Below are positions 35,466 to 45,050 of a stretch of DNA of 64,000 bases, piece by piece (the stretch's first letter is position 1; each line of letters opens with the position of its first letter). The notes beneath the pieces were generated by a model. The model ran no database searches, was not told the origin of the DNA, and was given only the letters and a program-made list of their open reading frames with translations. The translations under genes were made by a program, and so were the position numbers. This stretch comes from Clostridium frigoris (GTDB lineage: Bacteria; Bacillota; Clostridia; Clostridiales; Clostridiaceae): contig NZ_JAHLDV010000006.1 in NCBI RefSeq assembly GCF_018861865.1, positions 62,001-126,000 on the forward strand. Reading direction: 5' to 3'.

Positions 35466-38408
35466 CTATTTTAAGGTAACATTGTCTATATAATCGTCTA
35501 AAAGAGAACTAGTTAAGTTTTTACCCCTACCTGCTCTATTTTGGACATTTATATCATTAAGTTTTATAATTTTATTTTCACCACCAGATGAACTAACCGT
35601 CAAACTTAAATTCTCGTCACCTGTAGCAATAATATTGTTTATGCCTTCTATATTATTTGCTTTTGTATCTATATTTCCCTCTTTTGCATCTATCAAATTT
35701 ACAAATATAACTTCATCATTGTCTTTTAAACTTATTCCAGTTACTCCTGATGCACCTTTGCCCATAAAATTAATTGTATTTACATTAAATCTTATACACA
35801 TTGCCTTTTTAGTCACAATTATTACATCTTTTTCTACCCTATCATCATTAATTTCTACAAAAATCAACCTATCCTCTTCTGTTTTAAGTTTATAAACCAA
35901 AGTAGAATTAAACTCACCTTCTAATTCACAAAGTTTAGTTCGTTTTGTAAATCCCTTCTTTGAAAATAAGTACAGACTTCTTTCTTCATCAAAATTATCA
36001 ACAGAAATTATCTGTGCTATTTTATCATCTGAATTAAAATTATCAAGAAGTGTATTTATACATGTACCCTTTATAGTAATATTCTGAACCATATAGCTAT
36101 GTAATTTATGAACTAACCCATTTTGCGTAAATATTAATAATGTTGAAGATGATTTTGTATAGGTACTTAATAGCGTATTAGTCTTTCTACTTGATATTTT
36201 TATAACACCTTTTGCATTTAAACTAATATAAAATTCTTTATAATCATAGTCCTTTGTATATTCAAGTTTTACCACTTCATCACCAAATGTTAAATTAAAT
36301 AACTGAGTACCAATTACATTTCTCTCTACCGCTTTAAGTTTTGGTTCCTCTATAGAAAATTCTAGACCTTCTTTAGTAATTACCTTTATATACGCTTCTT
36401 TCCTTTTCTTATCAATCAAACTAATATTAATAAGCTTTTCATCTTCTTTTAGTTTTAAAGCAGATAATTTAGAATAACTTGTAACAAATTTATCTAAAGA
36501 TGTTTTTTTAATGTTTCCTTTATTAGTAAAGAACATAAATTGCTTACTTGTTGATAAATCCTTTAATAAAACATTAGCAACAATTTTTTCTTTTGTTAAA
36601 TCCATTCCACGAATAAGAGTATCAAGTCTTTCGCCTTTTTCCTTCCACTTATATTCTGGAACTAAATCTCCTCTTAATTGATAAACATTCCCAATATCAG
36701 TAAAAATCATTAACGTCTCTTTAGTATTTGTTCCAATTAAGTATAAATTAAAATCTCCCTCTCTATACTCGATATCAGAAATATTGACATTAGACCTATT
36801 ATAATATTTCATAGGAACTCTTTTTATATAACCATCGTTAGATAAAGTTACCATAATATCCTCGTCTAGTATTATATCTTCAACCTCTATTTTAGCTTCG
36901 TTATCATCCTCAATGATTTCAGTTCTTCTTGGATCATCATATTTTTCTTTTATCTCTAAAATTTCCATTCTTATTACTTTAAGAAGTTCCTTTTCGCTTC
37001 CAAGAATTTTGTTATACCCCCTAATTAATATTTCCAACTTTTTATATTCCTTTAAAAATATCTTAAGTTCCAATCCCGTTAGCCTATATAGCATAAGTTC
37101 TAGTATAGCTTCAGCTTGGATTTCTGAAAAATCAAACTTCGCTATAAGATTTTGACCAGCATCTTTTTTAGATTTTGAACCTCTAATCGTTACAATAATT
37201 TCATCCATTACATCTATTGCCTTAATAAATCCTTCTATAACATGGAATCTATTTTGTGCAACTTCAAGCTCCCTTTGAGTTCTTTTAGTAACAACATCCT
37301 TTTGGTGATTTAAGTAATGCATAAGAATGGTTTTAAGACTCATTGTTTGAGGTTTTCCATTGGCAAGTGCTACCATGTTAAATGGTATATTGCATTGTAG
37401 GTCTGTTTTCTTCATTAAGTAATTAAGTACCTTTGTGGCAATATCTCTAGTTGTAGACTTCTTAAATTCAATAACTGATCTAAGTCCGGTTCTATCAGAT
37501 TCATCTCTAATATCTACAATGGATTCTAATGCTTTAAAATGCTTCTTTTCTGCTGTCATATCAGAAATTGATTGAAGTAATTTCGCCTTATTTTTTCTAT
37601 AAGGGAACTCCGTAATGACTATGCCTAGTCGTCCACTTTCTAAAACCTCTATTTTCATTTTAGAACGTAACGTTACTCTACCCTCACCGGTTTCATATGC
37701 AGATTCTATAGCATTTCTTCCAATGAGAATACCCCCTGTTGGCAAATCTGGTCCTTTAATATGCTCCATAAGTTGTTTTGTTGTAATTTCATTATTATCA
37801 GCATAAGCGAGTAGCCCATCAATTATCTCTCCTAAATTATGAGGTGGTATATTCGTAGCTATTCCTACTGCAATACCAAACGTTCCATTAACTAGCAAAT
37901 TTGGATATCTTGATGGAAGTACCGATGGTTCCTTCTCTGTATCAGAGTAGTTATTTACCATTTCCACAACGCCTTTATCAATATCCCTTATCATTTCAAG
38001 AGCAATAGGAGAAAGCCTTGCTTCTGTATAACGCATAGCAGCCGCGTTATCTCCATCTTGACTTCCCCAGTTTCCATGCCCATCTATTAAAGGTTTTCTT
38101 GTAGCGAAATCTTGAGCAAGTATTACCATTGCACCATAAACAGAGCTATCTCCATGTGGATGGTATTTACCAAGAATATCTCCAACAATTCTTGCTGATT
38201 TATAATAAGGTTTGTCTGGAAATGCCTTTAACATATATGCGCCATAAAGAATTCTTCTATGTACTGGTTTTAAACCATCTCTCACGTCTGGAAGCGCTCT
38301 TTCCCTAGCAACCTCAACAGCATATGGGAGGTAATTATCTGGCATTGCTTCTTCTATTGGTGTCATTATTATATTATTATCTTTTGGTATATCAATTTTT
38401 TTTGCCAT
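35466..38408 (-). CDS. parC: DNA topoisomerase IV subunit A
   Basis: Breaks and rejoins DNA to unlink sister chromosomes, with ParE encoded upstream. The 980-residue protein has the GyrA/ParC N-terminus (LPDVRDGLKPVHRRILYGAY), the quinolone-region loop KYHPHGDSSVYGAMV, the catalytic Tyr in AAAMRYTEARLS, and a coiled-coil domain (about 380-500). The C-terminal beta-pinwheel (about 530-980) has degenerate blades. I call it topoisomerase IV from the tight parE-parC pair and the lack of a clear GyrA box; it could be a second gyrase-like enzyme. The usual acidic residue of the quinolone loop is Gly. Confidence 0.9.
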   Translation of the reverse strand: MAKKIDIPKDNNIIMTPIEEAMPDNYLPYAVEVARERALPDVRDGLKPVHRRILYGAYMLKAFPDKPYYKSARIVGDILGKYHPHGDSSVYGAMVILAQDFATRKPLIDGHGNWGSQDGDNAAAMRYTEARLSPIALEMIRDIDKGVVEMVNNYSDTEKEPSVLPSRYPNLLVNGTFGIAVGIATNIPPHNLGEIIDGLLAYADNNEITTKQLMEHIKGPDLPTGGILIGRNAIESAYETGEGRVTLRSKMKIEVLESGRLGIVITEFPYRKNKAKLLQSISDMTAEKKHFKALESIVDIRDESDRTGLRSVIEFKKSTTRDIATKVLNYLMKKTDLQCNIPFNMVALANGKPQTMSLKTILMHYLNHQKDVVTKRTQRELEVAQNRFHVIEGFIKAIDVMDEIIVTIRGSKSKKDAGQNLIAKFDFSEIQAEAILELMLYRLTGLELKIFLKEYKKLEILIRGYNKILGSEKELLKVIRMEILEIKEKYDDPRRTEIIEDDNEAKIEVEDIILDEDIMVTLSNDGYIKRVPMKYYNRSNVNISDIEYREGDFNLYLIGTNTKETLMIFTDIGNVYQLRGDLVPEYKWKEKGERLDTLIRGMDLTKEKIVANVLLKDLSTSKQFMFFTNKGNIKKTSLDKFVTSYSKLSALKLKEDEKLINISLIDKKRKEAYIKVITKEGLEFSIEEPKLKAVERNVIGTQLFNLTFGDEVVKLEYTKDYDYKEFYISLNAKGVIKISSRKTNTLLSTYTKSSSTLLIFTQNGLVHKLHSYMVQNITIKGTCINTLLDNFNSDDKIAQIISVDNFDEERSLYLFSKKGFTKRTKLCELEGEFNSTLVYKLKTEEDRLIFVEINDDRVEKDVIIVTKKAMCIRFNVNTINFMGKGASGVTGISLKDNDEVIFVNLIDAKEGNIDTKANNIEGINNIIATGDENLSLTVSSSGGENKIIKLNDINVQNRAGRGKNLTSSLLDDYIDNVTLK

Positions 38409-38420
38409 TTAAAATTCCTC

Positions 38421-40382
38421 CTAAAACTCAGCATATTTATACATGTAACTTTTTCTTGGTGCAACCACATCTCCCATTAGAAGAGAAACCATTTTCTCAG
38501 CTTTTGCTGCATCTTCTATAGTAACTTGTTGAAGTGTCCTCGTAATTGGATTTAGCGTAGTTTCCCAAAGTTGATCTGGGTTCATTTCTCCAAGTCCCTT
38601 ATATCTTTGAATAAGCGCACCTTTCCCAATTTCTTTTTTAGTCATTTCTAGTTGCTCATCACTATATGCATACTTAACCACTTCTCCAGTCTTACTAGCC
38701 TTATAAACCTTATAAAGTGGTGGCATTCCCATATAAAGATGACCATTCGCAATGAGTGGCCTCATATATCTATAAATAAAAGTCATCCATAATGTTCTAA
38801 TGTGGTATCCATCAACATCTGCATCACTTAAAATAATTATCTTACCATATTTTAAATCTTTCTCAATATAATTATCTAAAACTCCAGTTCCAATAGCCGT
38901 ATTAAATATTTTAAGTTCTTCACTAGCCAATACATTTTCTAGCTTTTGCTTTTCTGTATTCATAATTTTACCCTTAGATGGCATTATAGTTTGAAATCTT
39001 CTATCACGAGCTTGCTTAGCACTTCCACCAGCTGAATCTCCTTCAACTACTATAAATTCGGTAAACTCTGAATTTTTTAATGTGCATACCGCAATTTTCC
39101 CTGCAAGCGGTGATGCTCCCTTACCTATCTTTTTTCTTTCCGCATCATTAATTTTCTTTATTTTATCTCTTCTAGATGCAGCAGAAATAGCATTGTTTAT
39201 TATGTTAGTAGCCATTTCTTTGTTGTCTTCTATCCATTCTAAAATTTTAACATAACAAAGCTCATTCATCATGCTATATGCCTCATTATTTCCTAACTTG
39301 CTTTTAGTTTGGCCCTCAAATATTGGATTACTTATTTTAATTCTAACTATCGCTGTCATTCCTTCTCTTAAATCGTCACCTTCAAAATCTTTATCCTTAT
39401 CTTTCTCTTTCAAAAGATTAAGTTTTTTAGCACCATCTTTAAAAGCCCTTGTCATACCAGTTTTAAAACCGGTCTCGTGAGTTCCAGACTCTGTAGTCGG
39501 TATATTATTAACGTAGCTCGCAATGTATTCTGTAGTAGAATCAGTAAACTGCATGCATACTTCACCGTATAATTGTATCCCATTTATTTCTTTTTCACCT
39601 TGAAAAAATATAGGTTCCTTATGTAGAAGGGTCTTACTCTCATTTAGATAGTCAATAAAATCTAATAACCCTCTATCTGAGTGATATTCCTTTATAGCAT
39701 TTCCTTCTTTTCTATTATCAATAAACACTAATGTAATTCCTTTATTTTGAAACGCCAATTCTTGTAGTCTCTCATCAATAAAATCCGAGTTAAATTCAAG
39801 GGTTGTAAATACCCTTTTATCAGGCATAAATGTAACTTTACTACCCGTTTCTTTTGACTGACCAATTACCTCAAGCTTACTAACTGGTGTACCTGGCATA
39901 GGTCTTTTTAACTCTTTATCAAATGAATATTCAAATCTTTGAGAGAAAATTTTTCCCTTTTGTTTTATTTCAACAACCAACCATTCCGATAATGCATTTA
40001 CAACCGCTGCTCCAACACCATGGAGTCCACCAGAAGTCTTATAATTTTTATTATTAAACTTTCCACCAGTGTGAAGTTCTGTAAAAACCATTTCAACACC
40101 AGATTTATTTTTTATAGGATGCATTCCTGTAGGAATCCCCCTACCATTATCAATAATAGTGACACTTTTATCTTCATTTAATATTATTTTAGCTTTATCT
40201 CCATAGCCATTAGCTATCTCATCTATAGAGTTATCTAATATCTCCCATATGCAATGATGTAGTCCTTTGCTTCCTGTAGAACCTATGTACATGCCTGGTC
40301 TTATCCTTACAGGCTCTAGCTTTTCTAGAGAAGTTAAGTCTGTTACATCATATGTTGGAATTTCTTCATTTTCAAAACTCAT
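38421..40382 (-). CDS. parE: DNA topoisomerase IV subunit B
   Basis: ATPase subunit of topoisomerase IV. From the ATG at 40382, after CTGGAGGATTTTT, it has 653 residues. Motifs are the GHKL ATPase (WEILDNSIDEIANG, IIDNGRGIPTGMHP, TSGGLHGVGAAVVNALSE), the transducer domain, and the Toprim region with FIVVEGDSAGGSAKQARD and IILSDADVDGYHIRTL. The C-terminal MNPDQLWETTLNP block is conserved. It lies 12 bases upstream of parC. Confidence 0.94.
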   Translation of the reverse strand: MSFENEEIPTYDVTDLTSLEKLEPVRIRPGMYIGSTGSKGLHHCIWEILDNSIDEIANGYGDKAKIILNEDKSVTIIDNGRGIPTGMHPIKNKSGVEMVFTELHTGGKFNNKNYKTSGGLHGVGAAVVNALSEWLVVEIKQKGKIFSQRFEYSFDKELKRPMPGTPVSKLEVIGQSKETGSKVTFMPDKRVFTTLEFNSDFIDERLQELAFQNKGITLVFIDNRKEGNAIKEYHSDRGLLDFIDYLNESKTLLHKEPIFFQGEKEINGIQLYGEVCMQFTDSTTEYIASYVNNIPTTESGTHETGFKTGMTRAFKDGAKKLNLLKEKDKDKDFEGDDLREGMTAIVRIKISNPIFEGQTKSKLGNNEAYSMMNELCYVKILEWIEDNKEMATNIINNAISAASRRDKIKKINDAERKKIGKGASPLAGKIAVCTLKNSEFTEFIVVEGDSAGGSAKQARDRRFQTIMPSKGKIMNTEKQKLENVLASEELKIFNTAIGTGVLDNYIEKDLKYGKIIILSDADVDGYHIRTLWMTFIYRYMRPLIANGHLYMGMPPLYKVYKASKTGEVVKYAYSDEQLEMTKKEIGKGALIQRYKGLGEMNPDQLWETTLNPITRTLQQVTIEDAAKAEKMVSLLMGDVVAPRKSYMYKYAEF

Positions 40383-40457
40383 AAAAATCCTCCAGTAAAA
40401 TTTTATCACACATTTGCTATTTTATATGTTTATTCACAAAAGGTAAAGAGAATTTAA

Positions 40458-40508
40458 TAAAAAAATAGAACATTAGTTTCTATTTTAAAGGATAGCTTTA
40501 TCCTTTTT
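40458..40508 (-). terminator. Stem-loops downstream of the small membrane gene
   Basis: On the minus strand AATAGAAACTAATGTTCTATT followed by seven T forms a hairpin with 7-bp stem (40458-40485), a likely terminator for the gene ending at 40617. Next to it GGATAAAGCTATCC (40490-40503) is a second small inverted repeat. A further long imperfect pairing of CAAAGTAAA with TTTACTTTG lies at 40567-40602. Confidence 0.55.
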
Positions 40509-40616
40509 TATTATTTAAGCTCAACTTTTTACCCTGTTTTCTATAAAATATTGACCAGCAAAGTAAAACTTTTCTGCCGGCCAATACCGTAGTTTACTTT
40601 GATTTTTGTCCCCACC

Positions 40617-41003
40617 TTACTTAATTATTTTATTAGTTGGTGGCAATAGTGCTACTGCCACTCTTATTAAATATTTTAAACTTTCACTATCTATATTATC
40701 TTTAAAACTTAATACACTAGTAGAATCTTTCGCTAATTGAATAGCTTTCTCTTCTTTAAGGGCATTATCGCTGTTTTTATAGTTAGTTTCTACAAATTGT
40801 ACAACTTGCGAAATAATTCTAAGAATTATTTTTGCATTTGCGGGTGTAGATTCGCTGTTAGCTAAAGATCCAAGTATTACAGAGGCAAACCCAAAATAAT
40901 CATCTTTTAAATTGTTATCCTTATCCTTTAATAAGTAAGCTAAATAACCAAGTCCGATTACTAAAAACACTATTAATACATATTGAATAATTATTTCTGC
41001 CAT
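40617..41003 (-). CDS. Small membrane-anchored protein, holin-like
   Basis: A 128-residue protein with a single N-terminal transmembrane helix (IIIQYVLIVFLVIGLGYLAYLL, about residues 4-25), then a soluble helical part rich in Ser, Asn, Lys and Glu. The layout (one N-terminal helix, a helical tail with VVQFVETNYKNSD near residue 65) is reminiscent of LLH-type phage holins, but no other phage gene is near. The start is ATG at 41003 after AAGGAGGGG; a GTG sits just before it. It could equally be a host membrane protein of unknown role. Confidence 0.6.
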   Translation of the reverse strand: MAEIIIQYVLIVFLVIGLGYLAYLLKDKDNNLKDDYFGFASVILGSLANSESTPANAKIILRIISQVVQFVETNYKNSDNALKEEKAIQLAKDSTSVLSFKDNIDSESLKYLIRVAVALLPPTNKIIK

Positions 41004-41157
41004 CACGTACCCCTCCTTATTTGTTTTTATATTACTTATATGCTGCTCAAATAAGAAGTGATACGTTTTTAATCAAATTGTAATAAAAAAAAGCCTTTTC
41101 AGCTTTGTTTTATGTAAATTGTTTTAGTTTTTACTTAATTAACTTTCTATAACTATA

Positions 41158-42888
41158 TTACTTAAACTGCATATTGTAAAGGTAAGAATACACGCCTCCC
41201 TTACCTATAAGCTCCTCATGTGTTCCTCTTTGGTTTATTCCCTCATCAGTAAGTACTACTATCTCATCTGCATTTTTTATTGTGCTTAATCTATGAGCGA
41301 TAACTAAAGTAGTCCTATTTTTCATAAGTTCTTCCAATGATTTCTGAATAAATTGTTCGTTTTCATTATCAAGAGCAGAAGTTGCTTCATCGAGTATTAG
41401 GATTGATGGATTTTTTAAAAATACTCTTGCTATAGATATTCTTTGTTTTTGTCCACCAGAAAGTTTTACTCCTCTCTCACCAGTATAAGTATCATAACCA
41501 TGCTCAAGACTCATAATAAACTCATGAATGTTTGCCTTCTTGGCTGCCTCAATTATTTCATTTTCCAATGCTCCAGGCCTACCATATAATATGTTTTCTC
41601 TAATGCTTCCAGCAAACAAATAAACATCCTGCTGAACTATTCCAATAGATTTCCTAAGTGATTTAAGTTTTATATCTCGTATATCAATACCATCTATTGT
41701 TATGCAGCCATCATTTACCTCATAAAACCTTGGTATTAGACTTGAAAATGTTGTTTTACCACCACCTGATGGACCAACAAGTTCAATATTCTTACCAGAT
41801 TGTATTTTTATATTTATATTGCTTAATATATCACTACTATTATTATAACTAAATGATACATTATTAAAAGATATCTCGCCCTTAGGATTTGCAAGTTCTA
41901 CTGCATCCTCTTTATCTGTTATATCTGGCTTTGTGTTTATAACGTCAATAAATCTTTGAAATCCTGAAAGCCCTCTTTGAAACTGCTCTGTAAAATTTAC
42001 AAGCTTATCAATAGGATTTAAAAACGTATTGATATAAAGTATATATACTACAAGATCAGTTATTTTTAATGAACCGTCGCTTATAAATACACCACCAGCA
42101 AGAATAACACTAAGATAAAGCAATCCTTGAAAAAAGGTATTACCACTAAAAAATCTGCCCATTATAAAATAGCTATCCTCTTTGGTCTTTAAATATTCAT
42201 TATTACCTTTAGTAAATTTTGCATTTTCAATTTCCTCATTAGCAAATGATTTCACTACTCTTATACCTTCTAAGCTGTCGTGAATTTGTGCATTTACTCC
42301 TGCTATCTTCTCTTTATTTTTAACAAAAACATCTCGCATTTTCTGATTATAGAAGTATGAAAAATATAACATTACTAATGTAAATAAAAGAAGTATAAGT
42401 GTTATTTTTGAATTTATACCTGCAAGTATAACAAAAGATCCAACTATTTTTAGTATGGATATGAATACATCCTCAGGTCCATGATGAGCAAGTTCTGAAA
42501 TATCAAAAAGGTCTGTAACTATTCTTGACATAAGCTTCCCAGTACTTGCTTCATCATAATAAGAAAAAGATTGTCTTTGAAGATTGTCAAAAATATCTTT
42601 TCTCATATTTGCTTCCATCTTCGCTCCCATTATATGTCCCCATGAGGTTATGAAATACTGACAAAAGTACCGAACAATATACATAATTAATAGAGCTATA
42701 CCAACATATATAACATATTTAATTATCTTATTTCCATCTTGTAAAACATAAACATCATTTAACAAATACCTTACTATTAACGGAAAAACTAAATCTATTG
42801 CAGATAAAATTAATGCACAAAACATATCTGCAAAAAATAGAGCCTTATATGGCCCATAATAACTTATAAAGTTTTTAAAAATTTTCAT
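41158..42888 (-). CDS. ABC-type exporter, fused membrane and ATPase domains
   Basis: A half-transporter of 576 residues that would work as a dimer. Six transmembrane helices fill about residues 15-310 (ABC type 1 exporter fold). The ATPase domain (about 335-576) shows Walker A VGPSGGGKTTFSSLIPRF, the Q-loop IGIVQQDVYLFAGSIREN, signature KLSGGQKQRISIARV, Walker B ILILDEATSALDNE and H-loop LVIAHRLSTIKNAD. It is in the MsbA/LmrA-like multidrug and lipid exporter group; substrate unknown. A short hairpin with a run of eight T at 41088-41106 may be its terminator. Confidence 0.93.
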   Translation of the reverse strand: MKIFKNFISYYGPYKALFFADMFCALILSAIDLVFPLIVRYLLNDVYVLQDGNKIIKYVIYVGIALLIMYIVRYFCQYFITSWGHIMGAKMEANMRKDIFDNLQRQSFSYYDEASTGKLMSRIVTDLFDISELAHHGPEDVFISILKIVGSFVILAGINSKITLILLLFTLVMLYFSYFYNQKMRDVFVKNKEKIAGVNAQIHDSLEGIRVVKSFANEEIENAKFTKGNNEYLKTKEDSYFIMGRFFSGNTFFQGLLYLSVILAGGVFISDGSLKITDLVVYILYINTFLNPIDKLVNFTEQFQRGLSGFQRFIDVINTKPDITDKEDAVELANPKGEISFNNVSFSYNNSSDILSNINIKIQSGKNIELVGPSGGGKTTFSSLIPRFYEVNDGCITIDGIDIRDIKLKSLRKSIGIVQQDVYLFAGSIRENILYGRPGALENEIIEAAKKANIHEFIMSLEHGYDTYTGERGVKLSGGQKQRISIARVFLKNPSILILDEATSALDNENEQFIQKSLEELMKNRTTLVIAHRLSTIKNADEIVVLTDEGINQRGTHEELIGKGGVYSYLYNMQFK

Positions 42889-43032
42889 TATTCTTGTAAC
42901 CCCTTATCCTTAAAGTTAGTTTGTTATTTCTAAAATTTCAACTTAATTAAATTATAACATAATTTTTTTATTCTATGGTTGTTTGTTTTATGACTCGTCT
43001 TTAGGACCTCTATTTTAATAAAAAAGCTTTGT

Positions 43033-43122
43033 TCATTTAAGGGTAGCAACACCCATACTTAATCCAAATAAAACAACCGCTATTACTACAATACTTACTA
43101 TTATCATACTCTTTTTTTTCAT
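43033..43122 (-). CDS. 29-residue single-helix membrane peptide
   Basis: A small gene with a good AGGTGAAACA ribosome binding site before the ATG at 43122. The peptide begins MKKKSMIIVSIVVIAVVLF and ends MGVATLK: a basic N-terminus followed by one hydrophobic helix. It occupies the otherwise empty 355-base gap between the ABC exporter and the next acetyltransferase gene. Family and role unknown; it could be a regulatory membrane peptide or a small toxin. The remaining bases of the gap show nothing else. Confidence 0.55.
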   Translation of the reverse strand: MKKKSMIIVSIVVIAVVLFGLSMGVATLK

Positions 43123-43244
43123 TGTTTCACCTACCTCACATCTCAAATTTAGCTTCGATGATACTTTAAATTTCTTTTTTATCTTCTTTATTGTCTAACT
43201 TTTTTAAAATAATATCCATTTTTTTATTTATTAAAATAAACTTC

Positions 43245-43736
43245 TTAATTATATTTATTCAGGTTTGTAAGATGTTTTTCATAAAATACTAATGTCATTT
43301 TGCTGTTTATAATTTTAGTTTTACCAGTTTTTTTATAGCCTATTTTTTCATACAAATAACAATTCCGTGGTTCTTGTAATATAGTATCTAATTCCCATGC
43401 TTTTGCATCGTGGTATAATTCTTCAATAATTTTAAAAACCTTTTGTGCAATCCCAAACCCTTGGTATTCCGGTAAGATGAAAATAGGGCTAACACGATAG
43501 AGTTTATTATCCTTTTTTACTATTCTTATGCAACCAACAGTTGTATTATCTCTTTTAATAATATAGTAATCTGTAAATTCTTGATTTATTCGCATAACGG
43601 TTTTTTCTACTAATTCATTTGCAGGACTAGTTTCAAAATCTTTATATTTCGATAGTAATGACATAAATGCTTTGATTTGCATCTCATGAATAGTTTCTGC
43701 ATCTTTTATTTCTGCTTTAGTTAAATATATATTCAC
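43245..43736 (-). CDS. GNAT-family N-acetyltransferase
   Basis: A 163-residue GNAT protein. The acetyl-CoA region is VSPIFILPEYQGFGIAQKVF (Q-x-x-G-x-G/A type loop, about residues 83-103), with the C-terminal GNAT end ELDTILQEPRNCYLYEKIGY. The target is unknown. It is the first of several GNAT genes in a row, all with separate ribosome binding sites. Confidence 0.85.
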   Translation of the reverse strand: MNIYLTKAEIKDAETIHEMQIKAFMSLLSKYKDFETSPANELVEKTVMRINQEFTDYYIIKRDNTTVGCIRIVKKDNKLYRVSPIFILPEYQGFGIAQKVFKIIEELYHDAKAWELDTILQEPRNCYLYEKIGYKKTGKTKIINSKMTLVFYEKHLTNLNKYN

Positions 43737-43781
43737 TGCCTTATTCCCTCCTAATATACATAAAACTTAAATACATAAAAC

Positions 43782-44750
43782 TTAAATATATAAGTCCATT
43801 AGTATTTCATCGTCAAAATCACCATTTATATTAAAGAAATCCTTATGTTTACCAATTTTTTCAAATCCAAATTTCTCATACATAGCAATTGCATTTTTAT
43901 TACTTGCTTTAACTCCAAGACTTATATTTTTTATTATGCCACCATCCTTAACTGACTTAATTAATTCCTCCATTATGCAACTTCCAATTCCATTTTTCCA
44001 ATAATCTTTTTTAACCGAAATAGCAACTTCACTATTATGAGCTATTCTTTTCCTATTAGGGCTACTGATTTGTGCAATACTAACAATATTATTATTTATA
44101 ATTCCTAATACCATAGACGAGGTTTCAGATTCATTTATATTTTTAATATGCTCTATTTCCATCTCAGCAGTAAAATAGCTTTCATCTTTACCGAATAACA
44201 AATTATCACTTTCTCCACCAACAGTATAAAGATATTCAACAATCATTTTAGCATCTTCTACTATTGGTTTTCTTAATACCAACGTCTGACCATTTTTTAG
44301 TTTAAATTCTTTTAAAATACAACTTGATATATACCTCGGACATTCTTTTTCTCTTAAATCTTCAGCAAATCTTAATAAATAACCATCTGGATCCATAATT
44401 AAAAATTCTTTCTGTCCTATCATTACATTATCTGCTTCATACCAATTCTCTTGCATTTCTATTTTTATTTTATAGTTTTGTTTTTTTATATTTTTGTATA
44501 ATTTATAAGCATCATCTACTGCTATTTGAAAATTAACTCCTCTACCAAAGGGATATGATAAAGTTCCAGTTTCCCAATTACCATTTGTTTCTTCAATCAT
44601 AATTTGCGAATCATTTAGTGATATTAAAGCAAATTTATCATCTTTTCTTTGGTACACTATCTTAAATGAAAGAATATTTATGTAAAAATCCAAGCTTATA
44701 TTTATATCTGAAACAGATAGTTCCGGTATTAATTCATTAAGTTTAACCAT
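43782..44750 (-). CDS. Glyoxalase-like (VOC) domain fused to GNAT acetyltransferase
   Basis: A two-domain protein of 322 residues. Residues about 1-125 are a VOC/bleomycin-resistance-type domain (LIPELSVSDINISLDFYINI, MIEETNGNWETGTLSYPFGR, MDPDGYLLRFAED). Residues about 138-322 are a GNAT domain with VAISVKKDYWKNGIGSCIME and ASNKNAIAMYEKFGFEKIGK. VOC domains of this kind bind or sequester small molecules such as bleomycin or fosfomycin; fusion with an acetyltransferase suggests a small-molecule modification or resistance function, but no substrate can be named. The ribosome binding site AAGGGGGTATTATTTT overlaps the end of a gene fragment. Confidence 0.85.
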   Translation of the reverse strand: MVKLNELIPELSVSDINISLDFYINILSFKIVYQRKDDKFALISLNDSQIMIEETNGNWETGTLSYPFGRGVNFQIAVDDAYKLYKNIKKQNYKIKIEMQENWYEADNVMIGQKEFLIMDPDGYLLRFAEDLREKECPRYISSCILKEFKLKNGQTLVLRKPIVEDAKMIVEYLYTVGGESDNLLFGKDESYFTAEMEIEHIKNINESETSSMVLGIINNNIVSIAQISSPNRKRIAHNSEVAISVKKDYWKNGIGSCIMEELIKSVKDGGIIKNISLGVKASNKNAIAMYEKFGFEKIGKHKDFFNINGDFDDEILMDLYI

Positions 44751-44764
44751 AAAATAATACCCCC

Positions 44765-44983
44765 TTATTTTAATTGTTTTGCGATACCATCATGAAATGC
44801 TTTGCCAGCAATTTCGCAACCATATACAATACTACCTCCCAAAAGAATCAACAAATCCACTTGCTCAATTCCATACTGTTTTATTAAAGCAGCTTTTGAC
44901 AAATCCTCAATATCTCTTTTTGAAAGAAAATCACCAAGTTTATTTAGATTATCTGCAATCGCTTGTAAATTTATTTTTCTCAT
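44765..44983 (-). pseudogene. N-terminal fragment of YdcF/DUF218-like protein
   Basis: A 72-residue frame starting MRKINLQAIADNLNKLGDFL with the DUF218 core VDLLILLGGSIVYGCEIAGK and AFHDGIAKQ near its end. Full YdcF-like proteins are about 200-250 residues; here the frame stops where the next gene's ribosome binding site begins, so only the first part is left. It is probably not functional. Confidence 0.6.
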
Positions 44984-45050
44984 TGCATCCCCCTACTATA
45001 TAAATAATCAGTCCCGCAATAGCTATATTTTACAACTATCACTTTTTATC

